64,000 nucleotides of DNA from Isoetes taiwanensis (GCA_021234155.1 JAJEKV010000064.1:2480001-2544000); one strand, 5' to 3'; shown: positions 1 to 12,526, numbered from the stretch's first letter. Numbers and translations are program-made. Notes: generated by a model from the sequence alone, not told the origin.

Positions 1-470
1 CTTAGCGATGTGATAGACAACTCCAGGTCCACATCCGGCATTTGTTTTCTGCTTGCCAATGCTGCCATTGCTTGGATCAGCAAGAAACAAGGGCATGTAT
101 CTCTTTCATCCACTGAAGCAGAGTATGTTGCAGCATCTACAGCAGCCCCTGAGATCATTAGTTTCAAGGACTTTCTTACCGGCATTGGGCAACGCACTCC
201 TGGACTAGCAAGATGCTCATGGATAACAAAGGTGGCATTGATTGGTGCTCCGCTGAAGTTCGACATCCAAAATCTAAGCATATTCCCAAGCATTATCATT
301 TTGTAAGGGACCTTGTGGCTGATAAGCAGGTTCAAATTGAGCATGTTTCTACATGGGACAATACCGCAGATCTCTTGACTAAGCCTTTGGCTCGTGAGCT
401 CTTTGAGCGACATCGACTTGGTATTGGTCTTGATAGATTCCAGATCTCATCTCCAGGAGGAGGAGGTTGA
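1..470 (+). pseudogene. Ty1-copia pol, C-terminal RNase H fragment
   Basis: This is the 3' end of a Ty1-copia polyprotein. The first frame (from about position 10) reads through STSGICF and the RNase H signature SLSSTEAEYVA. The reading then passes, with a frameshift near 213-300, into a second frame carrying DNKG, the HIPKHYHFVRD segment and the closing motif NTADLLTKPL, which is typical of the last residues of copia pol. Translation ends at 470, about 33 bp before the candidate 3' LTR, as expected for a copia element. The window edge cuts the element, so RT and upstream domains are not visible. The frameshift makes this copy non-functional unless it is a sequence error. Family assignment is firm; clade is not determined. 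Confidence 0.9.
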
Positions 471-503
471 GCATGGAGATGGTGACCTCTCATCAAGGAG
501 GAG

Positions 504-840
504 TGTCGAGATATATGATATCGAGATCACCATCTTGCTGCTTGATAGCACTGACAGCACTCAGCACAGAGGTGCTGACTATGTGCTGAATCAGCACTTC
601 ATCAGCACCTACACCAGCCCACCCACTTGCCTTAATTAGCTACGGCACCGACTTGCCTTAATTAGTTACGGCATAATTAGGTGTGGTTGGTAACGGGAGC
701 AGTTATTATCTACTGCCCCTTTTTATATCTTGTATATCGGTATATCTTATTATCTACTCCTCCTTTTTATATCTTGTATAGCTTGCACTCTCGGATATCG
801 GTGTGTCCCCTTCTCTCCCTTTCTTGGTGCAACCTTGACA
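504..840 (+). repeat. Candidate 3' LTR of the copia element
   Basis: A purine-rich tract (AAGGAGGAG, 495-503) precedes TGTCGAGATATATG, which fits a polypurine tract and LTR start. The candidate LTR ends TTGACA at 840, directly where minus-strand copia coding sequence begins, so its right border is marked by interruption of another element. It includes the duplicated phrase TTATATCTTGTATA (721-780). The 5' LTR lies outside the window, so the borders cannot be confirmed by LTR comparison. Confidence 0.5.
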
Positions 841-978
841 CTGGCTTGGTAATATTGAGGTAGATCAATGACCCAACAAGCTGTCTGAAGAGCGTAACAT
901 CACAAGAAGATTCTCGAGAATTCAAAGTAAGTTTATATGGACTAGAAGCATCGGGTGAAAGCATGTTGTAGTGGAACA
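841..978 (-). pseudogene. Ty1-copia RT/RNase H connection fragment
   Basis: On the minus strand this short piece reads YKLTLN, then FRQLVGSLIYLNITKP. This matches the conserved copia segment between RT and RNase H (YRQLVGSLIYLxxTRPD). It stops at the right border of the candidate LTR at 840. The simplest reading is that the plus-strand copia element inserted into an older copia copy in opposite orientation. It is a fragment with no function. Confidence 0.75.
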
Positions 979-1053
979 CCCTGGGTGTCCCCCCTGTCCT
1001 CCTAAAAATGTGGTGGGAGATATCAAATTTGTGGTGCGATTTTAAATGTTTGT

Positions 1054-1239
1054 TTGGCGCCTAGTGATGTACTGCCCGGATTCAATCATTTCCTGAACTG
1101 CAACAACCCGATTCCTACGCCACCCGTCCCATTCCAATTTCCTACGCCACCCGTCCCATTCCAATCTCCACCGAACCGATTTCTAAACCCACGACCCACC
1201 CGCGCCTTTCCCCGAAGCACCGCGGCTATGGCGCTTTAA
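1054..1239 (+). repeat. Short C-rich direct repeat
   Basis: The phrase CCTACGCCACCCGTCCCATT occurs twice, at about 1114 and 1141, followed by further CCACC-rich sequence. The open frame through it is a low-complexity Pro-rich translation and I do not regard it as a gene. Confidence 0.4.
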
Positions 1240-1282
1240 TCCGTTGTGGATCAATCCGGTTCATACCTTCAATCATTTAATT

Positions 1283-1978
1283 TGGAAGCAAATCTGCCAC
1301 AGGTAAGAGAAAGAGAACTCCAGAACAAGAACGGGATCATAAAAGACGCCAAAGGAAAAGACAAAGGGAAGCTAAAGAAGAATTAGCAAAAATTGCAACA
1401 GCAGAGGGAGGATCCACCAGAACGGCCTCTACCAGGCGTCGGATGGTATTAAAATTGTTATCTTCATTTCATAGCACCACTAAAGGCTTGTCTAACAACG
1501 ATAAGAAAGAGGTTTTACTAGATTATCTGCAGGATGACACAATGGACAGCGTACTTGGCGAAGAGCTGAAAGATTTGCAAGCCAAGAGCATTGTGGTCAG
1601 CAACCTCAGGGCTTCCATTCAACTTGTGAAGAAGTCTAACAGCAATGACAGTTTAGCAGCCAAGAGTAGTTGCCTTGCTATGGCCGAAAGCATTAATACC
1701 GAAAGTGCTAATCCTGTCAGTGCTCGGGGTTTTGGTAAACTGCTGGGTGTTCATCCTAGGAATCTTACCAAAGCAAAATTGAAGAGGGAAGAGATAGATT
1801 GCAAAGGGGGGAAATGGGTTTTGTACAAAAGAGTTAGAAGAGCAGGTCATAGAACTTGTGCAGCAATTTTGGACCGAAAAAGTAGGGTCTCTCCAAATGC
1901 AAAGGATGTTAAGTTCAGAAGATTGGAACGAAATGTAAGAGAGGATCATGCCACTCACTATCTGGAAGAATCACAGGT
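1283..1978 (+). CDS. Basic exon of an unrecognised, probably TE-associated protein
   Basis: The frame is open from about 1283, upstream of the first ATG at 1443, to a probable 5' splice site after EESQ (CACAG|GTTATT, 1976-1979). The N-terminal part is strongly basic (KRKRTPEQ, KRRQRKRQREAK), suggesting nuclear localisation or nucleic acid binding. The middle is helical and charged, and the end contains VSPNAKDV and HATHYLEESQ. That ending resembles a pattern I recall from large uncharacterised transposon-borne ORFs of plants and animals; this is inference from memory, not a search. No catalytic motif is visible. The next exon is not found because a minisatellite follows at once. It may be related to the transposase-like remnant at 16.6-17.5 kb. 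Confidence 0.5.
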
Positions 1979-2009
1979 TATTTCATTTCTTCATCTTCAC
2001 CACATTTTT

Positions 2010-2560
2010 TATTGTTAATGTGGTATGTGGTTAGTGATTGCTTGTGATATGTGGTTGCTGTGGTTAGTGATTGCTTGTGGTGTGTGGTGCCTATTAATGC
2101 TGTGATATATGATATGTGCTGCCTAGTGTGGTGAGGCACGTGGTGTGAAATAAATGTTGTCAATATATGCTTTGTGGTGCCTAGTGTGGTGAATAACATG
2201 GTGTAAAATACATGCTGTAATATATGCTATGTGGTGCCTAGTGTGGTGAAAAATATGGTGTAAAATAAATGCTCTAAATATACGCTTTGTGGTGCCTAGT
2301 GTGGTGAATAACATGGTGTAAAATAAATGCTGTAATATATGCTATGTGGTCCCTAGTGTGGTGAATAACATGGTGTGGTGTCTAGTGTGGTGCCAGTGTG
2401 GTGCCTAGTGTGGTGCCTAGTGTGGTGCCTAGTGTGGTTAAAAATATAGTGTAAAATAAATCTTTGTAATATATTCTATGTGGTGCCTAGTGTGGTGAAT
2501 AACGAGGTGTAAGATGAATGTCTGTAATATATGCTATGTTTAATAGAAATCTCACTGTTT
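2010..2560 (+). repeat. Minisatellite, ~60-70 bp degenerate units
   Basis: Tandem units are built from TGTGGTGCCTAGTGTGGTGAA, AACATGGTGTAAAATAAATG and CTGTAATATATGCTATG, repeated at least six times, with an internal run of the short form GTGTGGTGCCTA at 2385-2435. Open frames on the minus strand here are by-products of the repeat. The array starts about 30 bp after the splice donor of the preceding exon, so it could sit in an intron. Confidence 0.85.
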
Positions 2561-4464
2561 AATTGTTGGGGGTGAAAGTGACACACAGAAAAATTACATT
2601 AAGGATGGACAGAATGGGACAGAGAATCATTGGAAATCTGTCACATCAAATGCAAGGTCAATCATTCAAAAGCCGGGTCAAAGGGAAGCATTGGGGAAAA
2701 TCATAAATCTAGTTTTGCATGCGGACATTGGCTTATCACAATCCAGCTATGGCGGAAGAAAAGCGAGAAGGAGAACACGAGCACAAACAATTTCACCGGT
2801 TCAAATGCGATCGCGATCTGGTAGGACCTATCTTGGAGCAAATAAACCCGAGGAACAGGCGGATATTACGGGAGCGGAGGACCCATGAATTCGAGGTATT
2901 CTAGGCTTAAAACATAGGTTAATTCACGATGGGCTTAAAGAATTAGAAGCCAAGGCGGTGATAGGCGTTGCCTTTCTTTGTAGTAGATGTTGTTTTACAC
3001 GGATGATGTTGTTTACAATGCATGATCGGGGAGACTTAGTGAGTGCGGTGAAGCGGGGTTCGGGGGTGGTGTATGATTCTCGAGGATGAGTTCTCAACTC
3101 TCCCCCAGGCTTGAGGAAGAGGATATGTTCATCCAACTAAAGCAGGAAATGATCCATGCTTCAGCCATTAAAAAGTGCTCGACGGGCGGATGCATGGAGA
3201 CACAACAACTGAGACAATACTTTATGAATCGTATCATAAGTGGGGAGCGAAACGAGAAGCTCATGTTTTAGTGTTCTTTGGATTACACCAACTATTCAGC
3301 AGAAACACTTGATGAAGTCTTGAGCGTACTTGGAAGAAGAAGAGTTCTGAGATCTCACAATGAGGATCCGATTGAGGCCCGATGGCGTGTATGTCATCTC
3401 TAATGCATTTTGATAATACTAGAAGCTCGGGGTTATAGTTTTCCCCGATTTTTTTTGCATACTTCATTTCATAAGAAGTATGAACTATTCTAGGGTATGG
3501 TAGATTTCCATATGTATTTTTCTCCCTTTGAAATATAAAAACAACGTTTGCATCACCACTTCACCACGTTTTCACCACGGCTTTCACCACAGATTTCACC
3601 ATAATCGGCCGGGGGCATTGACCATTTTGACCCGGTCAGGAAAATGGAATGGCTCTCAATTCACGATAGTATCTTGACTGATTTTGGTGACAGCAATATA
3701 TGGATCCCAAATTAGGTCCCTGAATTGATATGAAAATATTAGGAAAATCCACTTTCTTTGTGGCAATTGTGTAAAGGGTACTTTTATGAATATAAAAAGT
3801 TTCATTTTGCATTCTCATTTTTATGCTTCTTGATTCAAATTTGTACTTGAATGTTGAATGAATTCCAAGGTATAACTGGATTAAAACTGAATTAAACTTG
3901 CACAAGGCACATTAGACATATGGGTGAGATCAAAGAAAGGCACTAAGGCACTGTGGTATCCATTTTTAGAAACAAAACTGTGGTAAAAGCAATTAGAAAT
4001 TTACACAAGGCACAAATTTACACAAGACACAAAGCCATTATAAACTATTTTCTCGATTAAACAAAAGGCACAAGGCCTGGATTACAGTCGGCACAAGGCC
4101 ATCATATGTTAAAACAGAAGATACCAGAATACTTCAGAATTAGAAATTTACACAAGGTTCAAAAAGGCACAAGGCCATCATATATTCAAAAAGGCACTAA
4201 GGCCATCATATATTACAAAGAGGCACTAAGGCCTGTATCACAAGGGGTGAGTTCACAAGGGGGTGAGATCAAATGAAGGCACTAAGGCCTATATACCATC
4301 TGTTTTTCAAAAAAAAATACAAAGGCACAAAAGGCCTGTAGACTAACTTGATCAAAAGAAAAAAAAAGGTGGCACAGCCGGGACTTCAAGCTTCATCTGT
4401 AAGAAAAAGTGAAGAAAATTAGTTTAGAATACATAAAAGAAAGCAAAAATTTAATGCATGCATG
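2561..4464. other. Spacer without recognisable gene
   Basis: Short open frames occur (for example 2719-2904 plus, with MAEEKREGEHEHKQFHRF), but none has a recognisable domain or clear exon borders. At 3545-3600 there is a small run of TTCACCAC repeats. At 3905-4340 the phrase GGCACAAGGCC or GGCACTAAGGCC recurs many times at irregular spacing, a dispersed minisatellite. Confidence 0.6.
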
Positions 4465-4950
4465 CTACTTACTCTGTAGAACATTTTGGAGTTCCAAAAA
4501 AACTTCATGTTCTTCTTCGTCTTCTACCTCTTCTTCTTCTTCTTCGGTCTGGTCTTCGCTCGATTCGTTATCAGAATCTTGGGAATCAAATTGATCATCA
4601 GAAGAAGCTTCATCAGAGGAATCGAAATTAGAGGAGGATTCCACCTCTTCTGAAAGCTCCGAAAGATCTTCAGAGCTTTCAGAAGAGGTGGAATGAGACT
4701 CAGAGCTCTCAGGCTCAGGGCTCTCGGGTACTGGGCTCTCAGGTTCGGGCTCCAGCAAATGGTAATTTGGCCAAGATCCTATTTCATAACTGGCCATCAC
4801 CTGTGCCAAAGGAATTGAAAGCAGTTTCCGGCGCTTAGGGGAGGGAGAGCGAGAGGGAGAGGGAGAGGCAGAGCTGGAGGGAGAGCGGCAGCGGCAGCGC
4901 TTCGACATTCTGTTGGAAGGAATTGGACGATGCTTCTCCTTCACGACCAT
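4465..4950 (-). CDS. Hypothetical acidic Ser/Glu-rich protein with SR-like start
   Basis: The minus-strand frame encodes 161 residues. Residues ~10-40 are Arg/Ser/Pro-rich (RSPSSSASPSPSRSPSPKRRK), resembling a nuclear SR-type segment. A short ordinary stretch (LAQVMASYEIGSWPNYHLLEP) follows, then ~90 residues dominated by Ser, Glu and Asp with an EEEEEEVEDEEE run. The DNA shows matching AGAGGGAG and CTTCTTCTT simple repeats, so part of the length reflects repeat expansion. A TATA-like element is not obvious. It might be a small nuclear acidic protein, the exon of a transposon-borne gene, or a chance frame through simple sequence. I do not recognise a family. Confidence 0.35.
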   Translation of the reverse strand: MVVKEKHRPIPSNRMSKRCRCRSPSSSASPSPSRSPSPKRRKLLSIPLAQVMASYEIGSWPNYHLLEPEPESPVPESPEPESSESHSTSSESSEDLSELSEEVESSSNFDSSDEASSDDQFDSQDSDNESSEDQTEEEEEEVEDEEEHEVFLELQNVLQSK

Positions 4951-5122
4951 AGCCTATAAAGGCTGGCGTGAAATTAATTTCGTAGGCTACGATTTTAGGA
5001 TTTCGTACCATTAGCATCTTTATTCCTTAAGATTTAGTACCATTAGCATCTTTATTCCTAAAGATTTAGTAGGCAACTAATAATAACCTCGAAAGGACCA
5101 TTATTTTATTTTCTAAAAAACA

Positions 5123-5130
<8 letters not shown>

Positions 5131-5162
<32 letters not shown>
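5131..5162. repeat. (AT)n microsatellite
   Basis: About 15 uninterrupted AT dinucleotides follow an A-rich stretch. It is a simple sequence repeat just upstream of the 218 bp tandem array. Confidence 0.95.
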
Positions 5163-5163
<1 letters not shown>

Positions 5164-5189
5164 ATCCTGAATTGGCCATTCATGAATAG

Positions 5190-6080
5190 CTCCAACGTGC
5201 CACCTACGATGCACCACATGATTCACCACATGATTCACCAAATGCACCACATGATTCACCACATGCACCATTTGCATCACCAAACATGTTGGTCAATGAA
5301 AGTCAAACATGTAACAAAGGTCATGTAAAGGCTCAAGCATGCCAAGGTGGCTCAAATATGCCACCTAGGCTCCAACATGCCAAGGTGGCTCAAACATGCC
5401 ACGTAAGCTCCAACATGCCACCTACGATGCACCACATGATTCACCACATGATTCACCAAATGCACCTCATGATTCACCACATGCACCATTTGCATCACCA
5501 AACATGTTGGTCAATGAAAGTCAAACATGTAACAAAGGTCATGTAAAGGCTCAAGCATGCCAAGGTGGCTCAAATATGCCACCTAGGCTCCAACATGCCA
5601 AGGTGGCTCAAACATGCCACGAAGCTCCAACATGCCACCCACGATGCACCACATGATTCACCACATGATTCACCAAATGCACCTCATGATTCACCACATG
5701 CACCATTTGCATCACCAAACATGTTGGTCAATGAAAGTCAAACATGTAACAAAGGTCATGTAAAGGCTCAAGCATGCCAAGGTGGCTCAAATATGCCACC
5801 TAGGCTCCAACATGCCAAGGTGGCTCAAACATGCCACGTAAGCTCCAACATGCCACCTACGATGCACCACATGATTCACCACATGATTCACCAAATACAC
5901 CTCATGATTCACCACATGCACCATTTGCATCACCAAACATGTTGGTCAATGAAAGTCAAACATGCCACGTAAGCTCCAACATGCCACCTACGATTCACCA
6001 CATGATTCACCACATGGTTCACCAAATGCACCACATGATTCACCACATGCACCATTTGCATCACCACATCTATCACGACA
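5190..6080. repeat. Tandem array, ~218 bp unit, about four copies
   Basis: The marker CATGTTGGTCAATGAAAG recurs at 5285, 5503, 5720 and 5938, giving a period of 217-218 bp. Each unit is itself made of short motifs: CACATGATTCAC repeats, then GCTCAAACATGCCA / GCTCCAACATGCCACC repeats. The fourth unit is partly deleted. Open frames on both strands (His/Met-rich translations) follow from the repeat and are not genes. A related CTCAAACATGCCA array lies at 63265-63605. Confidence 0.9.
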
Positions 6081-7960
6081 TGTAACACCACATTGTCATG
6101 AATCTTTGAATACATCAATTTCTTCCGAGATTTGAACTCCACCAGTGTTGCTCTCGTCAGCCCCGAAAAAAAGTCTATTGTATACAATAGTATACAACAA
6201 TGTACATTAGAGTGTCAATGAAAGAATAGGTTACAAGAATAACCTCTTTGGTTACAATAATACAAACATGTGATTACAAGTAAAGATCTATTGATCCATC
6301 AACCTCGACTTCATTACTACAAAGAACCGTGCTTCACAACATCAATCATCATTTACGGCGTGTCCAACATTTCGCAACTAGAAATTGGTACACCCTGCAA
6401 CAAACATATCGGGCCTCACATTGGATGAGTAATACCTTCAAATTCTGAACTCACCTTGCATTGGGATAGTATGTCCAAGTCTCGACATTCGCAGCCACAA
6501 CTTTCTTTACGAAGACACATATAGCGGGACCACACGACCAAGAATCGACGGTGAGTGGGGAACTTGTAATTTTCTTGTGGCGCAGACTTTTATGGTGCTT
6601 GGGAATTTTGTGTTTGCATCCTCAACAAAACTCATGACAGGCTCGGAGCCCTTGTACATTTCTAATTTAGGTCAAAATGGTACACACCGGCCGACATTTA
6701 ACCGGGTGACCTCCAAGACCTACAATGACATACACCGCCCGGTCTGCTGATAACATCTTTGGCGAGAATGGTACATTCGAAATTGCAAGTTGAGGGTGCA
6801 ACAGTTTGTCCTTTTGAAGCAAGCTCGTTCGACGATAATGTGTAAATGAGCGGATCCATGAAATGGAACCTGTTCCATGTCATGCTTGATGCAGAATTGG
6901 TGCATACACCGCCAAAGTCCAAGGTGCTGGTAAAACAAGATGATTTAAGAAACAAACGAAGACTTCAAATCTGAGTTGTTTATATTAAATTACTAACCTC
7001 ATGAAGAAATGGACTATCCCATCCTTTGAACCAATCCCTACTTTTCTCCAATATTCTGATTGCCTCTTGATCAAGCACAAGAGGCTCTAACATCCTTTAA
7101 ACACTTCAAGTGGCAAGTGTTACGGTAGGATGTGCGCTCTTAACAACTAGGTCCTCGTCTTTGGTGGTGTAAGTTTACATTCAGCAAATGGAAGATCATT
7201 GAAAACCTTGAGGAACATTGAAATAGCCAAGAAATGAACAATTGAAGTAAAACTTTGTTTATATTAAAAAGTCAAGAGAGGTTACATCATATACACAATA
7301 ATACTATTTCTAGGCTTTAGTTCTATGTTTTTTTTCATCATATTAATACAAATTTGACTCGATTGTCAAACATATTCAACATTTTGTTGCTTTTCGACAT
7401 AACTTTGCACATTCCGCCTTCAAAGAACCCCCTCAAGCCAAACCTTTAGATCATTCATGAGGAAATTGCCATCTACTCTGTCGGGGCTCCAAACCATTTG
7501 GACAGATCATGGTGTTTAGCGCATTGAGGTACCCTTTGTATCTCTTTGTCATCAATGAGAAGCACGTTCTCTTTTGTGAAACACGGAAATTCGTCGTAGA
7601 CCTTTTTCGAGGTGCTTCAAAAAAAATTGGCTTTTTTTGTTAAATAAATTTGTGTTGATACGGTGATCCCGACTCCATATGAACTTGAATTTGTCCTTGT
7701 GTTTCATCAATGCTCCCTTAACTATGACTCTCAAGTTTTGAGCCCGCAGGCTGGACCAAAGTGCTATATGAAAATTAAATTTGCACCAATCTATGAACTC
7801 GTGACTGGTCTAGTTACTACCCACTTGGTTACGGTTAAGTGTGATCAACTTAACATCATCTTCTTTGGCAGTGGGTATGGACTCACTCTTGTCATAGCTT
7901 CTACCCGTAACTCCATTGTAGTAAAAACAAAGGGATTGGCTTAACCTTGTAGCCTTATCG
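6081..7960. other. Spacer without recognisable gene
   Basis: I see no domain, exon chain or element border here. Minus-strand frames at 6698-6955 are short and unlike any family I know. The region is AT-rich with several stop-dense stretches, as expected for decayed repeat sequence or long introns. Confidence 0.5.
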
Positions 7961-7969
7961 CATGGGACG

Positions 7970-8075
7970 AGTTGGTGCGGGGCTGGAAACTTCTGCTCAA
8001 ACATTTCTTGGTGCGTGGGGCTGGAAACTTACGCCCGGCATCTATTATTGCGCAGGGATGGAAACTTACGCTTGA
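7970..8075 (+). repeat. Three short direct repeats
   Basis: The phrase GGGCTGGAAACTT (with one variant, GGGATGGAAACTT) occurs three times at roughly 36-40 bp spacing, preceded each time by a GTGCG or GCGC-like stretch. Confidence 0.7.
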
Positions 8076-8254
8076 GAATGTCTTGGAGGTGTCTTTTGCT
8101 TGGAATTACGCTCTTGCTTTTTTCTCCGAGACACTTCCGGCTGCAAAAAATTTAACATGATTCGGTAACTATATGGGTCAAATTAAAAAGAAGACAGGCA
8201 CAAAAGGTTGGAAGTTACCTTGTGACTTACATTCCTAAAACGATTTGTTCGGAT

Positions 8255-8450
8255 CATAACCCGATGCATCTGCTGATTTGGCAGATTGGTGTGGAGCATG
8301 ACTTAATGCATCTGTTGATGCGGAAGATTCTTGTCCGGTTGGAGCACCCCATCGGAGCTTGACTTGATGCACCTCTTGATTTGTTGACATCTACCGATTT
8401 GTCAGAGCTTCCCGTAACCTCGATGCATCTTCCGATTTGCCCGAAGTTTC
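8255..8450 (-). repeat. Degenerate ~40-60 bp repeats
   Basis: GATGCATCTGCTGATTTG and variants recur at about 8263, 8305, 8367 and 8423. The minus-strand translation in one frame gives repeated SADAS, SEDAS and STDA phrases, so this could be a decayed coding repeat, but no protein family is recognised. Confidence 0.45.
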
Positions 8451-8554
8451 TATCTGTGTCTAATGCTTTCGAAGGGGTGCGAGTGTCTTGTCCCCCTAAC
8501 TGACCACATTGTACATCTTCTTTTTTAAAATGGGAGGGTGTTGGGTTTTGTGCC

Positions 8555-8610
8555 GGAACGCCGCATGTAACGCCGCATGCGGCGTTCCCTCTCCCGCATG
8601 CGGGACTATT
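8555..8610. repeat. Palindromic CCGCATGCGG motifs
   Basis: Three copies of a CCGCATG(CGG) motif lie within 50 bp, two of them perfect palindromes (CCGCATGCGG, CCCGCATGCGGG). They could form small hairpins. No function is assigned. Confidence 0.5.
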
Positions 8611-8649
8611 TTGGTCGTATGCCCGTCTATTGTCTTCGTCCATTCATCG

Positions 8650-11600
8650 GATTTGAAATCAAAGACTCTTTCATTTGGCAATGGCACTCTGAGCTCCGCC
8701 GAGATTCTATTTGTTCTTGGTATAAACGTTCTGGAAGAAGGTACACTTTTCATTCATTTTTATTTGTGGCTGATCTTGCAGAATGCAACACTTCTGCAAA
8801 CAAGAGCAAGGCAAACATTCGTACTTAGGGTTTTAAGCGAGTGAAGCAAACGATACATCCTCTTATGGTTTTCTCAAGTTTTTATTTGTAAAGCACCTTC
8901 CTTCTATATCGTTGCTAAAAGCCCAGGTATTCGGTTTGGAGGATCGCCACTATCTAATACAAATTTTCTAATGCCCATTACACTGCTGCATCATTCGGCA
9001 CTGCTGCATCATTCAACACCTCTTTGTTCTACGAGATTGGCCAGGTATTCTGTTCTTCTTTTTCCTTTTTGACGTTTCAAGTGATGATTTGAACTTGCTA
9101 CGAAAAAATATGTTGTTTTTGCAGAAGCAAGAGTAATGCATAATTTTGGGCATGCTGGCTTACATTTTGGAGCCCAGGTATAAATATTGTCAAGGATTCA
9201 AGATGCGGAAGAGGGCAGGAAACATGGGGATGGGGAAGAAGGCAGGGAAGGTCTGCAAGAAGTGTATTCTACAGGGAGTCTTCTGCTCAAGGTTTTGGCC
9301 TGCTGTAAATATATGCCAGCTTATGATGTTAGCTTGCTGGGCACAGACCGCTATCATTTCGATGCAAAGGTATATTTGATGACTGTCTTTTAACGTTTTT
9401 TACACGTTTTTCATCGAATACCTCCATTCCAATGCAAGCATATAGCTGCTTCAAGATACCTGGTGCATGGGAGGGTTTTTGTAAGATGTTGTTTTCATGA
9501 TCCTTCTTTTATTTGTGAAGTTTCGTTGAATGAACTTGCTTATTCTCTTTTTAGGAATTAAAGCGGCATTCTATTCTGGAAGATTCTATTCTGGAAGTTT
9601 TCTTTGCTGCAGGGTAAGCAATACCTGTTGGTGGTATAGGGCAAGATGCAGCAGATTCAACTGGAGTTTTTTTGCTTAAATAGGGATTCTATGTTTCTCC
9701 TCATTTTGTCTTCTTCTAAGGTTTCTGTAAATAGTTCTCTCTTTAAGTTTGCTCTCTCTGGTCAAATGTTCCTTCTCAAAGGCTCCTTTTTTTGTTACCT
9801 GTTATTCCTTTTTTTACTATACGAGGTTCATTTTATGAGCATCCTCTAGAGAACTGTATTGCTAAGGATAGAGCAATGCAGATCAGGCTATGGAGGTACT
9901 ATTTCACTCTTCTCATTGTTTTGTTTTTTCGTCTAATACATGAGAACATGCAAATACAATGACTTCTGAATTTATTGTTTTTTTCCTTTATGTTTACAGA
10001 TAGAATATACACTATTTTTTTCAGCATATTGCACAACTAGACTTTTACATGGAGAGTCATGGCATTGCTTATTATGTATTGTTCCAGAATCGCAAGGTAT
10101 GAATTATTTTTGCTTATGTAAGGTACAAAATGTTTTGTGCTTTTCAAAATTTTAAATTGATCTAGAAACCCTTGCTTGCAATGTTATTCCTGTAGCACAA
10201 ACAATAATTATCTATTGGGAGCAATTTGCAGTGTTTCAGTTTTTCTTTTGTGCTGCATGCTTGAGATGCTCATCATTGCATGTTTAAGAGAAGCAGGACT
10301 TTGAGATAGGGCTTTGACATTTTGTACTTTCTCTTATAGAGCAGACTATACATGTATATTGCTGCGTCTTTGTTTATGCTGTTTTGAATACCATCATTTT
10401 TTGTTGTCCCTTTGTCCATGACTGCAGATGTTGCATATCAATGAAGCATTTATACCAAAGCTGGGAATTTAATGATGTTTCTTCTTTCCCAACCATCCCA
10501 ATGATCAAATTTTTTTAATCCTTGCGGTTGCAGAATTTGTCATCTACTTTGGGATACCATTCATTATGTGAAAGCACATTATTCTGGCAATGTTCAACCA
10601 GCTATTGCTGGCAATTTGCATCATGTGGGCAAAGAAGTCATATAGTGTCTGCCACGCTTTCATACAACTGGTATGCTTTAAGTGGTATGTGCAGTTTTCC
10701 TTTTTCCATTGTTTTATGTATACCAATGAAATTGTTGATGTATGCAAGCTTCTATTGTTAAAACATACACATCAGTGATTTTCTGCTGTCATCATGCCAG
10801 ATCTGATACAACAGGTTTGATGCGGACATCATTGGAATTTTGGCTACATGGACCGTGTATAACATGGATTTGCAGGAGAAAAAAAAATTAGAGATGAAAT
10901 CTGAGAATGGAGCAATGTTCCTACAACATGGGTACAAGCTTAAGGTAACTAACTAGAAAAGCGTTGGGCCCTGTATAGGCAACCATCTGGGTTATCTTTA
11001 ACACCTTTTAATTTATTCTTGCAGTGTGTGGTTCAATTGCCAGTTCAAAAGCTGACTTCAAAGGAAGCGAAAACAGAAGTTATTAAGGTAGATCCAAGGG
11101 GTCCAGAAATGGTATTGCCAAATTGGAAATTGGTCCTCAGACAGAGTGACAGAGCAGGACCATGTATGGGCAATACTGCCAGATGCACTGGAAACCAGGG
11201 TACATGCGTACACTGCAAAGTATGTCATACACATTAACTTATAGGAAAATGATGTTAAAGTTCGTCCAGCTTCTGGCTTCAAAGCTCTACTAACCCATTC
11301 TAATAAATCAAGATGTGCTTCTTCAGCATTTTGTGCTGCCACTTTATCAGTTATGTCGTAGCGAATAGCCTAACCATGAGCAACACCCTTATAAACATAA
11401 ATATTTAATGTTTGTTGGACTACTAAGTTGTATTTCCTGTTAGGATTGCCACCTGCACATGAGAATTTACTCAACCTACTTTTCAAATGTTCTTGCCAGC
11501 ATGATGGAGACAACTTGGCCTCATATGCACAAACATTGCAAAAGCAAAATAGTGCTTTAAACCTCACGCTTCCAATCACAACCTGAGCAATGCCTAGAGC

Positions 11601-12515
11601 AAAATACTGCACTGCATAGGCTGACAAGCGCTCAACCAAGATAAGGGCAGATAAATTGCACATTCAAGGTTCGAGATAATGATAAACATAGATGAGACAT
11701 TAATTTGCAATATTTCAAAAGAGGCTTATAGTGGACTAAAAAGAGGTCTTATAGTGGACTTTCAAAAGGTCTTATAAGTGGACTAAAAAGAGCCAATTTA
11801 CTAAGTCACGTTTAAAGCTTCTTATTGAATGTTTTAGGCTCATGCTCGCATTTATTGGATGCTTTTGTAGCATAAAACTTTTTATATAGATTATTTTAAA
11901 TTGGTCCATATTTTAGACTTGGCTCTCACACAACTTAACTATACAGTATCTTTTGGGCATATCATCAATCACATATGCAAAGCATTATAACCACACACAA
12001 TATCTGAGATTACACAATTTTTGAGATTGGAGTAAGCATACGAGGCATGAACAAAATTTGTAAGGACATATTGTTTGATAGACATATGTATAGATATATG
12101 AATATAAAGCAGTTAGTTGGGGATTTCACAATTACCATTGTACATCCAATTGTCATTGGACCTTCAAACACGGATCAAAGTTCAATGCTAATACATACCA
12201 TATTGACTTATGTATTGCTATGACAAACATCTTCTGTTTAGCATCCACTATTCACTCTCACAACTTCTAAAGCTAGCATGTTTTCCATATGTTTTGTCCA
12301 TCCCCTAGATAGAAATCAATTCAATTCATTTTCAACGTTTTGTTCCTACTTAAATGTAATGAATGTTCTCTCATCCATTTTCCCTCCCAATTCAACATCA
12401 ATTGAAGAAAATATCCCTCACATCTTCACACTTTGATTTATCTACATAGTATACAAGACAAATGTGCACATTTTGTCCCACTTACAGAATCCATCATGCC
12501 TACCCATTCCACACG
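8650..12515. other. AT-rich spacer, possibly intronic
   Basis: The stretch is rich in T tracts and has only short frames, none with a domain I recognise. The right end may be the body of the Helitron-like element whose 3' terminus is at 12527-12556; I could not identify the matching 5' TC end with confidence. At 11725-11790 the phrase AAAAGAGG(C)TTATAGTGGACT is repeated three times. Confidence 0.5.
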
Positions 12516-12526
12516 TCCCGAGCTAA

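Noticed and set aside
5286..6187. Several His/Met/Pro-rich open frames on both strands
   Set aside because: They are read-throughs of the 218 bp tandem repeat; the same peptide recurs with the repeat period in different frames.
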